From Planococcus halotolerans (GTDB taxonomy: Bacteria > Bacillota > Bacilli > Bacillales_A > Planococcaceae), in the NCBI RefSeq assembly GCF_003289955.1, contig NZ_QLZR01000001.1:496001-560000 (forward strand): a stretch of DNA of 64,000 nt. The letters run 5' to 3'. Shown one piece after another: positions 44,122 to 52,498 of this stretch. Position 1 is the first letter of the stretch. Every line of letters begins with the position of its first letter. Made by a program: the position numbers and the translations under genes. The notes beneath the pieces were generated by a model. The model did no database searches and was not told the origin of the DNA. It saw nothing but the letters and a program-made list of their open reading frames with translations.

Positions 44122-45525
44122 TTATGATTCTATCGCTAAATAATTATCAATATTTCTGTAGCATATATCTTTTATGATTTCTTCCAGCAGCTCGTAATCA
44201 GCCGGATATTCCCCGTTTTCAACCCAGCCCCCGATAACATTGCACAGGATCCGGCGGAAGTATTCATGGCGCGTATAGGAAAGAAAGCTTCTCGAATCCG
44301 TCAGCATTCCCACAAATCTGGATAACAGACCTGTGTTGGCCAACACTTTTATTTGGTCCACCATTCCATCCCGCTGATCGCCGAACCACCAAGCTGTACC
44401 AAATTGAATTTTGCCTGGAGTTTCTTCCTGGAAATTACCGATCATGGAGCCGATCATATAATTGTCGCGCGGATTCAAATTATAGATGATCGTTTTCGGC
44501 AAATTGTCTTCATAGGCCAACGAGTTCAATAGCTTCGATAAATCCTCAGCATATGTAAAATCTGCAATGGAATCAAAACCTGTATTCGGACCAACTTTCT
44601 CGAGCATTTTGGTATTCACAGCACGCAATGCACCAATGTGCAATTGCATGGCCCAGCCTTTTTCATGGTATAGTCTTCCCAATTCCTTCAATACGGCAGT
44701 TTTGTATTGAATAATCTCTTCTTTGGTCAATACTTCATTTGCTAAACCTTTAGTGAAGATACGGTTTAATTCATCTGTATCCGCTTCAATATAGAAGTTG
44801 GAATCCAGTCCATGGTCCGATAGCCTGCAGCCCGCATCATGGAAATATTGAACTCGGGCGGCAAGCCCTTCTTTGAAGTTTTCAAACGAAGACATTTCGA
44901 TAGCGGTCAATGCACCCAGTTTTTCTGTCCACGTTTTGAAGCCGCTGCTTTCAACATTTAATGCCCCATCCGGACGGAAAGTCGGCAGGACGTGGATATC
45001 AAATGTGGGGTCTTCTTTGATTTCTTTATGATAAGCCAGATCATCCAGTGGGTCGTCGGTTGTGCAGAGACCTTTTACATTCGATTTTCTGATTAATTCT
45101 CTCGCGGTGAATTCTTCCGTCTGCAATAATCTATTGCAATGTTCCCATGCTTCTTCAGCAGTTTTAGCCGACAAGGTTTTGTGGAAGTCAAAATACCGTT
45201 TCAGTTCAAGGTGCGTCCAGTGATATAAAGGATTTCCCAAAGTGTATGGAACGGTCTCGGCCCATTTGAGAAATTTCTCTTTGTCCTCTGCGTCTCCTGT
45301 CACCAATTCTTCCGGGACACCGTTGCTGCGCAGGGCCCGCCATTTATAATGGTCGCCGTCCAGCCAAATCTCGGTCATATTGTCAAAAGATTTATTCTCT
45401 GCAATTTCTTTCGCAGTCAAATGGCAATGGTAGTCGAATATAGGCATAGCTGCCGCAAATTCGTGATACAGCTTTTTAGCCGTTTCAGTTTCCAATAAAA
45501 AGTCTTCATCCATAAACGCCTTCAT
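44122..45525 (-). CDS. uxaC: Uronate (glucuronate/galacturonate) isomerase, copy 1
   Basis: 467 residues, the usual size, isomerising D-glucuronate to D-fructuronate. FMDEDFLLETETAKKLYHEF opens the protein. Metal-site regions include PIFDYHCHLTAKEIAENKSF, TDDPLDDLAYHKEI, RLSDHGLDSNFY and the C-terminal MLTDSRSFLSYTRHEYFRRI. AAGGAGG precedes its ATG. It follows an SDR gene and precedes uxuA in a transcript that starts with a TRAP transporter. Confidence 0.96.
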   Translation of the reverse strand: MKAFMDEDFLLETETAKKLYHEFAAAMPIFDYHCHLTAKEIAENKSFDNMTEIWLDGDHYKWRALRSNGVPEELVTGDAEDKEKFLKWAETVPYTLGNPLYHWTHLELKRYFDFHKTLSAKTAEEAWEHCNRLLQTEEFTARELIRKSNVKGLCTTDDPLDDLAYHKEIKEDPTFDIHVLPTFRPDGALNVESSGFKTWTEKLGALTAIEMSSFENFKEGLAARVQYFHDAGCRLSDHGLDSNFYIEADTDELNRIFTKGLANEVLTKEEIIQYKTAVLKELGRLYHEKGWAMQLHIGALRAVNTKMLEKVGPNTGFDSIADFTYAEDLSKLLNSLAYEDNLPKTIIYNLNPRDNYMIGSMIGNFQEETPGKIQFGTAWWFGDQRDGMVDQIKVLANTGLLSRFVGMLTDSRSFLSYTRHEYFRRILCNVIGGWVENGEYPADYELLEEIIKDICYRNIDNYLAIES

Positions 45526-45553
45526 GCTGATATTCCTCCTTGCCTGTATAAAT

Positions 45554-46312
45554 CTAGTCCATCAATAATCCGCCATTGATTTCAATAATTTCACCCGTAA
45601 TATAACCTGCGAAATCAGACGCCAGATACAAAGCCGCTCCGGCAATTTCATCCGGTGTTCCTTCTCGGCCCATTGGCACCTGTCCCGCCATATTCAGACG
45701 CAGCTCCGGTGTAGAATAGCGCTCATGAAAAGGCGTTGTGATAATACCAGGTGCAATGCCATTTACTCTGATGTTGTCTCCTGCCAATTCTTTGGCTAAA
45801 CCTCTTGTCAGCGTGCTGACTGCAGCTTTAGCTGAAGCGTAGGCTACTGCACCACCGCCACCGCCGTTTCTGGCAGCAATGGATGTCATATTAATAATGG
45901 AGCCTTTTTCCTGTGTGCGCATCAGCGGAAGAACCGCTTGTGTGACATAGACAACAGAAGAAAAGTTAACGTCGATAATCCGCTGCAGAGTTTCTGCATC
46001 TATCTCTTCGATTTTAGCGCGCTTGACCATCGTGCCGGCGTTATTCACCAAAATATCTATCTTGTTGAATTTTTCTTTTATCGTCTCGGTCATTTGGCTG
46101 ACTTGCTGGCGGTCTGTTACATCTCCCATAACAAGAATCGCCTCTGCGCCTTTTTCTTTTACTGCTTCTAGCGTCTTCTCAGCGTCTTCTTTATTGGAAT
46201 TGCCATGTACAACCACCTTTGCGCCATTTTCAGCAAAATTGATGGCGATAGCCCGTCCAATTCCCGTGCTGCTTCCAGTTACCCAAACGACTTTATCGTT
46301 AAATGTGAACAA
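45554..46312 (-). CDS. Short-chain dehydrogenase/reductase of the uronate operon
   Basis: 252 residues, classical SDR: TGSSTGIGRAIAI (about 12-24), NNAGTMVKRAK, and the catalytic tetrad with YASAK (about 157-161). It ends with the typical YITGEIIEINGG. The start is TTG at 46312, with GGAGG upstream. It is not needed for the canonical glucuronate route, so its substrate is open: an oligosaccharide or uronate oxidation, or a KduD-like keto-uronate reduction. It sits between the TRAP permease and uxaC genes. Confidence 0.87.
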   Translation of the reverse strand: MFTFNDKVVWVTGSSTGIGRAIAINFAENGAKVVVHGNSNKEDAEKTLEAVKEKGAEAILVMGDVTDRQQVSQMTETIKEKFNKIDILVNNAGTMVKRAKIEEIDAETLQRIIDVNFSSVVYVTQAVLPLMRTQEKGSIINMTSIAARNGGGGGAVAYASAKAAVSTLTRGLAKELAGDNIRVNGIAPGIITTPFHERYSTPELRLNMAGQVPMGREGTPDEIAGAALYLASDFAGYITGEIIEINGGLLMD

Positions 46313-46348
46313 TAATATTCCTCCTCAAAATCAGTAAACTGTATCCAC

Positions 46349-47629
46349 TTACATCAGTAAATCAGGAATCCATAAGACAATCTGTGGAATGAAAACCAAT
46401 AATAATACAAGAACGAGCACCCCAAGTATAAATGGAACAGACTCCTTGATATATTCCTCGATCGGCACTTTCATAATGGAAGTCGTCGTATACATCGTGA
46501 CACCAACAGGCGGCGTCATACCGCCGAATGTAACGATAGTCATCATCAGAATCCCGAAATGTACCGGATCCACTCCAACTGTTTTGACAATCGGCAGGAA
46601 TATCGGGGTTAATAACAACACCAGAACTGTTGATTCGATGAACATTCCAGCGAGTGCCAGGAACAAGAGAATCAGCAGTAGCATAAGCGTTTCGTTGCTC
46701 GTAACACCAATCAGAAATTCTGCTGCAGTCTGCGGCAGACGGTCATATGTAATCAGGAATCCAAGTATGGATGAAGTTGCGATGATCAATAGAATCGCTG
46801 CATTATCCAAAACGGATTGTTCAACCGATTTCACAAAGTTTTTCCATTTCAATTCCTTGTAAACAAAGAATCCAATGACCAATGCGTACATGACTGCAAA
46901 AGCTCCAGCTTCTGAAGCCGTGAATATGCCAAAACGGATACCCACTACCAGGATGACTGGAAACAAAAGAGCCCAAAAACTGTCACGGAATGAAATGACC
47001 ACTTCTTTAAATGTCGCTCTTTTCAATTCGGTGTCCTGGTCATATCCACGTTTCTTCGCAACCGCGTAAGAAACGACCATCAAAACTGCCATCATTAAAA
47101 TTCCGGGAATGATACCGGCGAGGAATAATCTGCCGATGGAAACTTGCCCGACATACCCGTAAAGAATCAATCCAATACTGGGTGGAATTGTGGCGGTAAT
47201 CAGCGAGCTGATTGCGATAACAGAAGCTGAGTAACCACCTGAGTAGCCTCTTGCAACCATCTGGTGGCCAAGAATCCGGCTTTGCATTGCTGCATCAGCA
47301 TTGGCGGAACCTGAAACACCACCCATAATGGTACTTAACACAATTGAAACGTGTGCCAGGCTGCCGACCAAGTGACCGGTAAGCGCATTGGCAAAACGAA
47401 TCAGCCTTTTCGTGATTCCCGACGAGTTCATCAGATTTCCTGCCAAAATAAAGAATGGCACCGCCATCAAGGGAAACGACTGTGTTCCGGCCACCATTCT
47501 TTGAGTTACTATCTCAACAGGTAAATTGGGTTCGATAAGGAAAAAGGAAAGACTTGCTATACCGATTGCGAATGCTACCGGCATATTAAGAAACAGCATG
47601 ATGAAAAAAATTATAGCGACCAGCAACAT
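46349..47629 (-). CDS. TRAP transporter large permease (DctM), system 1
   Basis: 426 residues, strongly hydrophobic, DctM family with about 12 segments. Conserved blocks include FPLMAVPFFILAGNLMNSSG, STIMGGVSGSANADAAMQS, TATIPPSIGLILYGYVGQV and GGMTPPVGVTMYTTTSI. It forms the ion-coupled channel with the small subunit at 47649. The transporter precedes uronate isomerase and dehydratase genes, so a uronate or uronate-containing oligosaccharide is the expected cargo. GGAGTG precedes its ATG. Confidence 0.95.
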   Translation of the reverse strand: MLLVAIIFFIMLFLNMPVAFAIGIASLSFFLIEPNLPVEIVTQRMVAGTQSFPLMAVPFFILAGNLMNSSGITKRLIRFANALTGHLVGSLAHVSIVLSTIMGGVSGSANADAAMQSRILGHQMVARGYSGGYSASVIAISSLITATIPPSIGLILYGYVGQVSIGRLFLAGIIPGILMMAVLMVVSYAVAKKRGYDQDTELKRATFKEVVISFRDSFWALLFPVILVVGIRFGIFTASEAGAFAVMYALVIGFFVYKELKWKNFVKSVEQSVLDNAAILLIIATSSILGFLITYDRLPQTAAEFLIGVTSNETLMLLLILLFLALAGMFIESTVLVLLLTPIFLPIVKTVGVDPVHFGILMMTIVTFGGMTPPVGVTMYTTTSIMKVPIEEYIKESVPFILGVLVLVLLLVFIPQIVLWIPDLLM

Positions 47630-47648
47630 TTAACTCACTCCTTTGTAA

Positions 47649-48128
47649 TCACTTAGCTGGATCAGTTTTCAATCGCATTATTTTCTCTTTCAGCTTTAAA
47701 GAGAGCGTAATGAACATCAGAAGACTTCCGATAGGAACTGCCAAAGTGACAAAAGAGTAACTTAATGGAAGGTTACTTATTAATCGGACGGAATTCTCAA
47801 TACTCAGCTGTATGCCGAAAATGATTAAAAATATCAGAAAAGCCATGACCAGTATGGAAATAATAATTTCCAGAACCGCTCTTGCTTTATCGGGCAATTT
47901 CTTCACGAAAAAATCAACACTGATATGGGAGTCTTCACGCAAAGCCCTGTTGGCTCCCAGGAAAATAACCCATACAAACAATAATTGAGAAAATTCAATG
48001 CTCCAGGAGAGGGGCGAACCCGCCCATCTCATGACTGAAGCAAAAAACACAAACCCTGCAATTGCCATCATTAAAAAATTGGTGAGGAAGTTTTCAGCTT
48101 TCACATATACTCGAGCAAACTTTTTCAT
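47649..48128 (-). CDS. TRAP transporter small permease (DctQ), system 1
   Basis: About 159 residues with four membrane segments, the normal DctQ layout. LSWSIEFSQLLFVWVIFLGA and ADSHISVDFF-like residues (REDSHISVDFF) are family marks. ATG 48128 is more natural than the GTG at 48137. It is tightly packed between the receptor and large-permease genes. Confidence 0.92.
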   Translation of the reverse strand: MKKFARVYVKAENFLTNFLMMAIAGFVFFASVMRWAGSPLSWSIEFSQLLFVWVIFLGANRALREDSHISVDFFVKKLPDKARAVLEIIISILVMAFLIFLIIFGIQLSIENSVRLISNLPLSYSFVTLAVPIGSLLMFITLSLKLKEKIMRLKTDPAK

Positions 48129-48140
48129 ATATATCACTCA

Positions 48141-49151
48141 CTATTTTCCTAGAATTTTGTTAATCTCTTCGCGCAATTCTTCATATCCGTCAAATTCCGC
48201 ATAAACGCTTTCAGTCGCATCTTTGAATAGCTGGATGTCTACGTCATTAACTTCCACGCCCGCATCAACCATTTTCTGTTCGAAATCAGCCAATTGGTCA
48301 ACCGTGTTCTGTGATGCTTCGGCACCGGCTTTCGCTGCCTCTTCCTTCACGATCTGCTGGTATTCTTCAGGAAGTTCGTCCATCCAGTCAGCACCTGCTA
48401 CTACTCCAGTAAGCAATTGGAAATGGCTTGTCTTGGCAATATTGCTGATGACTTCGTGAAGATTCGCGCCGTATGTGGCTGGGTGCTGTGCTTCAGCTCC
48501 ATCGATTACACCTTGCTGGATCCCTGGATAAACTTCAGAAAAAGCGATACCGGCTGGGCTTGCTCCCATAGCAGAAATTGTTTCAGTCCAAATTGGAGCT
48601 CCCGGTGTACGCAATTCAAGACCTTTTAAATCTTCCGGTTTTTCGATTTTTTTATTCGTCAATAGATGGCGGTCACCTTGATACCAATTGAACGACAACA
48701 CTTGTAAATTATGGTCTTGAGCCAGCTCTTCTTCCCAAGTTTTAAACAAATCAGATTCTACTACCTGGCTCGCTTCTTCGTAGCTGTCCACAATATATGG
48801 AGCTGAAAGAATACCAATTTCAGGCACCATTTCCGCTAAACGCCCTGCATCCACAATTACTGCTACATTTGTACCAACTTTTGCCTGCTCTAAAATATCT
48901 TTATCATCCCCGAGTGAACCGTTGCCGAAAATTTCGATTTGCACTTCATCATTCGTCGCTTCTGCAACATTTTCTTTCCATTCCACAAGCCCCTGGTAAA
49001 TTGGATCTGTTTCAGCTAAAGCTGTACCCATTTTCAGCGTATACGTTTCGCCGCTTCCTGCTTCTCCTGAAGCATTACCGTCATCCCCACAAGCTGTAAG
49101 CAACAATGCTGACGAAATTAATAATCCTGAAATCAAACTTTTCTTCTTCAT
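48141..49151 (-). CDS. TRAP transporter solute-binding lipoprotein (DctP), system 1
   Basis: 336 residues with a lipoprotein signal ending LLTACGDDGN. DctP-family regions include LGDDKDILEQAKVGTNVAVI, LELRTPGAPIWTETISAMGA with the conserved arginine expected to contact a carboxylate, and SEVYPGIQQGVIDGAEAQHP. It is the first gene of a seven-gene operon (receptor, small and large permeases, SDR, uxaC, uxuA, uxuB). A cre-like box lies upstream and the GntR gene ends 73 nt upstream on the same strand, so partial read-through from gntR is possible. Confidence 0.94.
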   Translation of the reverse strand: MKKKSLISGLLISSALLLTACGDDGNASGEAGSGETYTLKMGTALAETDPIYQGLVEWKENVAEATNDEVQIEIFGNGSLGDDKDILEQAKVGTNVAVIVDAGRLAEMVPEIGILSAPYIVDSYEEASQVVESDLFKTWEEELAQDHNLQVLSFNWYQGDRHLLTNKKIEKPEDLKGLELRTPGAPIWTETISAMGASPAGIAFSEVYPGIQQGVIDGAEAQHPATYGANLHEVISNIAKTSHFQLLTGVVAGADWMDELPEEYQQIVKEEAAKAGAEASQNTVDQLADFEQKMVDAGVEVNDVDIQLFKDATESVYAEFDGYEELREEINKILGK

Positions 49152-49195
49152 GTTTTTTATCCCCTTTGAGTAATTTTTTTGTAAATCCCCTTTAT

Positions 49196-49209
49196 TTAAA
49201 GCGCTTACA
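49196..49209 (-). promoter_or_regulatory. cre-like box upstream of uronate operon 1
   Basis: TTAAAGCGCTTACA matches TGWNANCGNTNWCA at 13 of 14 positions, between gntR and the TRAP receptor gene. Confidence 0.7.
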
Positions 49210-49223
49210 TTTTGCGTAAAAAA

Positions 49224-49910
49224 TTATTTAAAATATTGCTGATATTCCTGGCGAAGTTTCTCTTGTTCGAAAAGCAGTTTTTTCAAATGCTCTTCCATCA
49301 CCGCTTCTGCTGCATTTGCATCTTTTGCTTTAATGGCCGCATAAATTCTTTTATGCTGGGACAGTATCAACTCCCAATCATAATTAGCTGCCAGGCTCAA
49401 CATGCGTATGCGATTCAAATGTGCATTCATCTGCTGGATCAATGTCCAAATCCGTTCTTTCCCGCTGCCATATGCAATGGTCTTATGAAAATCTTCATCC
49501 AGTTTGAAAAGTTTAGCAAAATCATTTTCTTCTATGCACTTTTTCTGTTGGTGAAGATTCTCTTCCAACTGAGACAGGTGTGCTTCCGAGAAATTTTCAC
49601 ATGCTACTCTCACGGTTGCCCGTTCCAAATGTTCTCGTATGAACCTCGATTCTTCAACATGGTGCAGATCTATTAATGCAATAATGGTTCCTTTTTGAGG
49701 ATAAACCTCCAGCAGTTCTTCTTGAGCCAACTTAACAAAAGCTTCGCGCACCGGTGTTCTGCTTACTTCAAGTAATTCAGAGATTTCTTTTTCCGAGATA
49801 TTTTTTCCTGGTTCAATTTTAAGCGAAATAATGTTCTCCCTTAAAATTTCATATACATAATCCCGTGTCGAAAAGTTTTTCACTTTCTTGTTGGAATCGA
49901 TGTTCAGCAT
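49224..49910 (-). CDS. GntR-family regulator (FCD subfamily), probable uronate regulator
   Basis: 228 residues. The winged helix (about 15-80) has the GntR pattern ENIISLKIEPGKNISEKEIS and EVSRTPVREAFVKLAQEELL. The FCD effector domain (about 85-220) has metal-binding-type residues in DEDFHKTIAYGSG and SQHKRIYAAI. It lies directly upstream of TRAP uronate operon 1 on the same strand, in the position of an ExuR/UxuR-type regulator. Two direct repeats of TACTTGTA-type sequence lie in its own promoter region, which suggests autoregulation. Confidence 0.9.
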   Translation of the reverse strand: MLNIDSNKKVKNFSTRDYVYEILRENIISLKIEPGKNISEKEISELLEVSRTPVREAFVKLAQEELLEVYPQKGTIIALIDLHHVEESRFIREHLERATVRVACENFSEAHLSQLEENLHQQKKCIEENDFAKLFKLDEDFHKTIAYGSGKERIWTLIQQMNAHLNRIRMLSLAANYDWELILSQHKRIYAAIKAKDANAAEAVMEEHLKKLLFEQEKLRQEYQQYFK

Positions 49911-49923
49911 GTAATCCCCCCTC

Positions 49924-49967
49924 TACTTGTAATCATAGTAACATATTAGCATACTTGTATGGTAGTA
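49924..49967 (-). promoter_or_regulatory. Two operator-like repeats upstream of gntR
   Basis: TACTTGTAATCATAGTA (49924-49940) and TACTTGTATGGTAGTA (49952-49967) each form an imperfect TACT...AGTA inverted repeat, spaced 28 bp centre to centre, just upstream of the GntR start. Confidence 0.6.
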
Positions 49968-50071
49968 TATTTCAAATATTTTATCAACTCCAGTTTTCTC
50001 TTATAGAGATTAAACTTTTTTTAAGACTCATGACAGTAACAAATGGCTTTTAAAATTCAATCAATTTAAAA

Positions 50072-50123
50072 CTGAAAACAAAAAACCGGACCCTGGAGAA
50101 TATCTCTTAAGGGGTCCGGTTTA
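50072..50123 (-). terminator. Terminator after uronate operon 2
   Basis: AAACCGGACCC (50083-50093) and GGGTCCGGTTT (50112-50122) form an 11-bp stem followed on the minus strand by TTTTTGTTTT. The SDR gene stops at 50146. Confidence 0.9.
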
Positions 50124-50145
50124 CTGTATTTACTTCACCAATTAC

Positions 50146-50982
50146 TTATACGCCAGAATAGGCCATGAATCCACCATCAATTGCCATCGTTGTTCCTGTT
50201 ACAAATGACGAATACGATTCATCTGCCAGGAAGAGCAAGGCGCCGAGGAGGTTTTCGGGTTCGCCGAATTTGTTCATTGGCGTTGCTTTCAGAATCTTTT
50301 CCGTACGTGCGGTCGGATTGCCGTCTTTATCCATCAGCAGATCACGATTTTGTGTTGTCAGGAAAAAGCCGGGAGCGATTCCGTTGACCCGCAAGCCGGT
50401 TTCAGCGAAATGAACAGCCAGCCACTGCGTAAAATTATTAATCGAAGCTTTCGCCGCGCTGTAGGCTGGAACTTTTGTCAGCGGTGCATAGGCACTCATC
50501 GAAGAAAGATTGATAATTGCCGGTGCTTCACTTTTAAGCAGCTCTTTTCCGAACACCTGACAAGTCAGGAATGTGCCTGTGAAGTTCAATGAAAAGACAG
50601 AAGAAAATCCGTTTTCGTCCAGCTCGAAAAATGATTGGCCTGCAGCTTGTTCATCGTGTGTTTCTGGTCCGGTGATGGCATCGGGGTGGTTGCCCCCTGC
50701 TCCGTTTATCAATAAATCAATCTGACCAAATCTCTCTAAAATTTCCTTTTTTGCAGCTTCCAATGAAGCACGATCCAGGACATCAGCTGGCAGGGCGATT
50801 GCTTCTCCTCCAGCTTCTGTAATCATCTGCGCCACTTTTTCTCCTTTTTCTGCGGTGCGGTTCAAGATAGCAACTTTCATCCCTTGTCGGGACAGTTCAC
50901 GCGCCATCTCTGAACACAGAACGCCGCTGCCGCCTGTCACCACTGCTACACGTCCGTCTAAGTTAGTATGGATAGGAATCAT
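50146..50982 (-). CDS. uxuB: D-mannonate oxidoreductase (fructuronate reductase), SDR type, copy 2
   Basis: 278 residues, exactly the size of B. subtilis UxuB. It is clearly paralogous to 42183-43031: [59 protein letters not shown] and GFFLTTQNRDLL. The catalytic YSAAK is intact. It is the last gene of the second TRAP operon, 43 nt after uxaC copy 2. GAGGGTG precedes its ATG. There is no sign of decay, so both copies are likely functional. Confidence 0.9.
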   Translation of the reverse strand: MIPIHTNLDGRVAVVTGGSGVLCSEMARELSRQGMKVAILNRTAEKGEKVAQMITEAGGEAIALPADVLDRASLEAAKKEILERFGQIDLLINGAGGNHPDAITGPETHDEQAAGQSFFELDENGFSSVFSLNFTGTFLTCQVFGKELLKSEAPAIINLSSMSAYAPLTKVPAYSAAKASINNFTQWLAVHFAETGLRVNGIAPGFFLTTQNRDLLMDKDGNPTARTEKILKATPMNKFGEPENLLGALLFLADESYSSFVTGTTMAIDGGFMAYSGV

Positions 50983-51024
50983 TCAGCACCCTCATTTCTT
51001 TTTGCATTTATCAGCTGGCTGCTG

Positions 51025-52431
51025 TCAGTCCAGCTCAATCGCGAAGTATTCTTTGGCGTTGTTGTAAGAGATATCCTGCACCATCTTGCCGATAAATTCA
51101 TAATCAGCAGGAAGTTCGCCTTCTTCAATCCACGTTCCGATCAATTGGCAAAGGATTCTTCTGAAATAGTCATGTCGAGTATATGACAGGAAGCTGCGGG
51201 AATCCGTCAGCATCCCCACAAACAGGCTCAGCAAGCCGGCATTCGCAAGCTCTTTCATCTGGCGGATCATGCCGTCTTTTTGATCGTTATACCACCAGCC
51301 GGAACCGAATTGCACTTTCCCTTTGATCCCGCCGGACTGGAAGTTGCCGATTGTGCTCGCCACCATCTCAAAATGCGCCGGGTTCAAGGGATAGACAATT
51401 GTTCTCGGCAAGACTGATTTTGCGTCCAGGCTGTTCAAGAACTGGTTGAGCGGACGTGCAAGTTCAAAATCGTTGATCGAGTCAAAACCTGAGTCCGGAC
51501 CCGCTTTTTCGAACATGCGGGAATTATTATTGCGGAGAGGCCCAATATGCAACTGCATCGCCCAGTCATTTTTCGCATACAATTCGCCCAAGAACTGCAT
51601 TGTATATGTTTTGTGTTTTTCTTCTTCAGCTTTTGAAACGGTTTCACCAGACAGTGCTTTCCGGAAAATTTCTGCTGCTTCTTCCTTGGAAGTTTCCACA
51701 TAAGGCAAGTATTCAAAGCCATGATCCGAGATGCGGCAGCCGTTTTTGTGGAAGAACTCGACTCTATTTTCCAGTGCCTTCAAAAAATCTTCGTAATCTC
51801 GGATTTCAAGGTCTGCAGCATCTCCAAGACTTTGAATATAATCCTGGTAACCGACAGCTGAAATCCCGAGCCCTTTGTCAGGACGAAAAGTTGGCAGCAC
51901 TTTCGCTTCAATCGTTTTATCCGAGGCAATCTGCACATGATACTCAAGGTTGTCTGCCGGGTCATCCGTTGTACAGATCACTTTTACATTGCTGTTTTTG
52001 ATCAGTTTACGGGCTGAAAAAGAATCCGACTGGACAATATTGTTCAACTTATCCCATAACACTTCCCAGTTTTCCTCTTTGATCACATCATCATAATCGA
52101 AGTACTTTTTCAATTCCAGATGCGACCAGTGGTATAAAGGATTCCCCATTGTATATGGAACTGTTTGGATCCAGGCGTGAAATTTCTCTTTATCACCGGC
52201 ACTTCCTGTGATTAATTCTTCGTCTATACCGAACGCCCGCATAGCCCGCCACTTATAATGGTCCCCTTTAAGCCAGAGATCCGTGATGTTTTCAAAGCGA
52301 TGGTCTTCGGCAATCTGCTGTGGACTCAAATGACAATGAAAATCATATAATGGAAGATCTTTTGCATAGTCGTGATATAAAATCTTCGCACTTTTACTGT
52401 TCAACAGGAAATCTTCATCCATAAATTTCAC
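51025..52431 (-). CDS. uxaC: Uronate isomerase, copy 2
   Basis: 468 residues and collinear with 44122-45525: FMDEDFLLNSKSAKILYHDY, LYDFHCHLSPQQIAEDHRFE, TDDPADNLEYH, RISDHGFEYLPY and LTDSRSFLSYTRHDYFRRI. GTG at 52431 is the probable start, with GAGGTG six bases upstream; the in-frame ATG three codons later lacks such spacing. It lies between the GH31 glycosidase and uxuB copy 2. Duplication with intact active-site residues suggests separate regulation or a different uronate preference. Confidence 0.95.
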   Translation of the reverse strand: MKFMDEDFLLNSKSAKILYHDYAKDLPLYDFHCHLSPQQIAEDHRFENITDLWLKGDHYKWRAMRAFGIDEELITGSAGDKEKFHAWIQTVPYTMGNPLYHWSHLELKKYFDYDDVIKEENWEVLWDKLNNIVQSDSFSARKLIKNSNVKVICTTDDPADNLEYHVQIASDKTIEAKVLPTFRPDKGLGISAVGYQDYIQSLGDAADLEIRDYEDFLKALENRVEFFHKNGCRISDHGFEYLPYVETSKEEAAEIFRKALSGETVSKAEEEKHKTYTMQFLGELYAKNDWAMQLHIGPLRNNNSRMFEKAGPDSGFDSINDFELARPLNQFLNSLDAKSVLPRTIVYPLNPAHFEMVASTIGNFQSGGIKGKVQFGSGWWYNDQKDGMIRQMKELANAGLLSLFVGMLTDSRSFLSYTRHDYFRRILCQLIGTWIEEGELPADYEFIGKMVQDISYNNAKEYFAIELD

Positions 52432-52498
52432 ATCTACACCTCTATTAGCACATTATTTTCAATTAGCCTTACAGTCGTAAGAATGACTGCCAAACCGA

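Noticed and set aside
50083-50122. Inverted repeat similar to that at 19047-19089 as a mobile repeat
   Set aside because: Both are short hairpins with T-tracts directly after operons; terminator function explains them, and the shared bases are limited to the stem.
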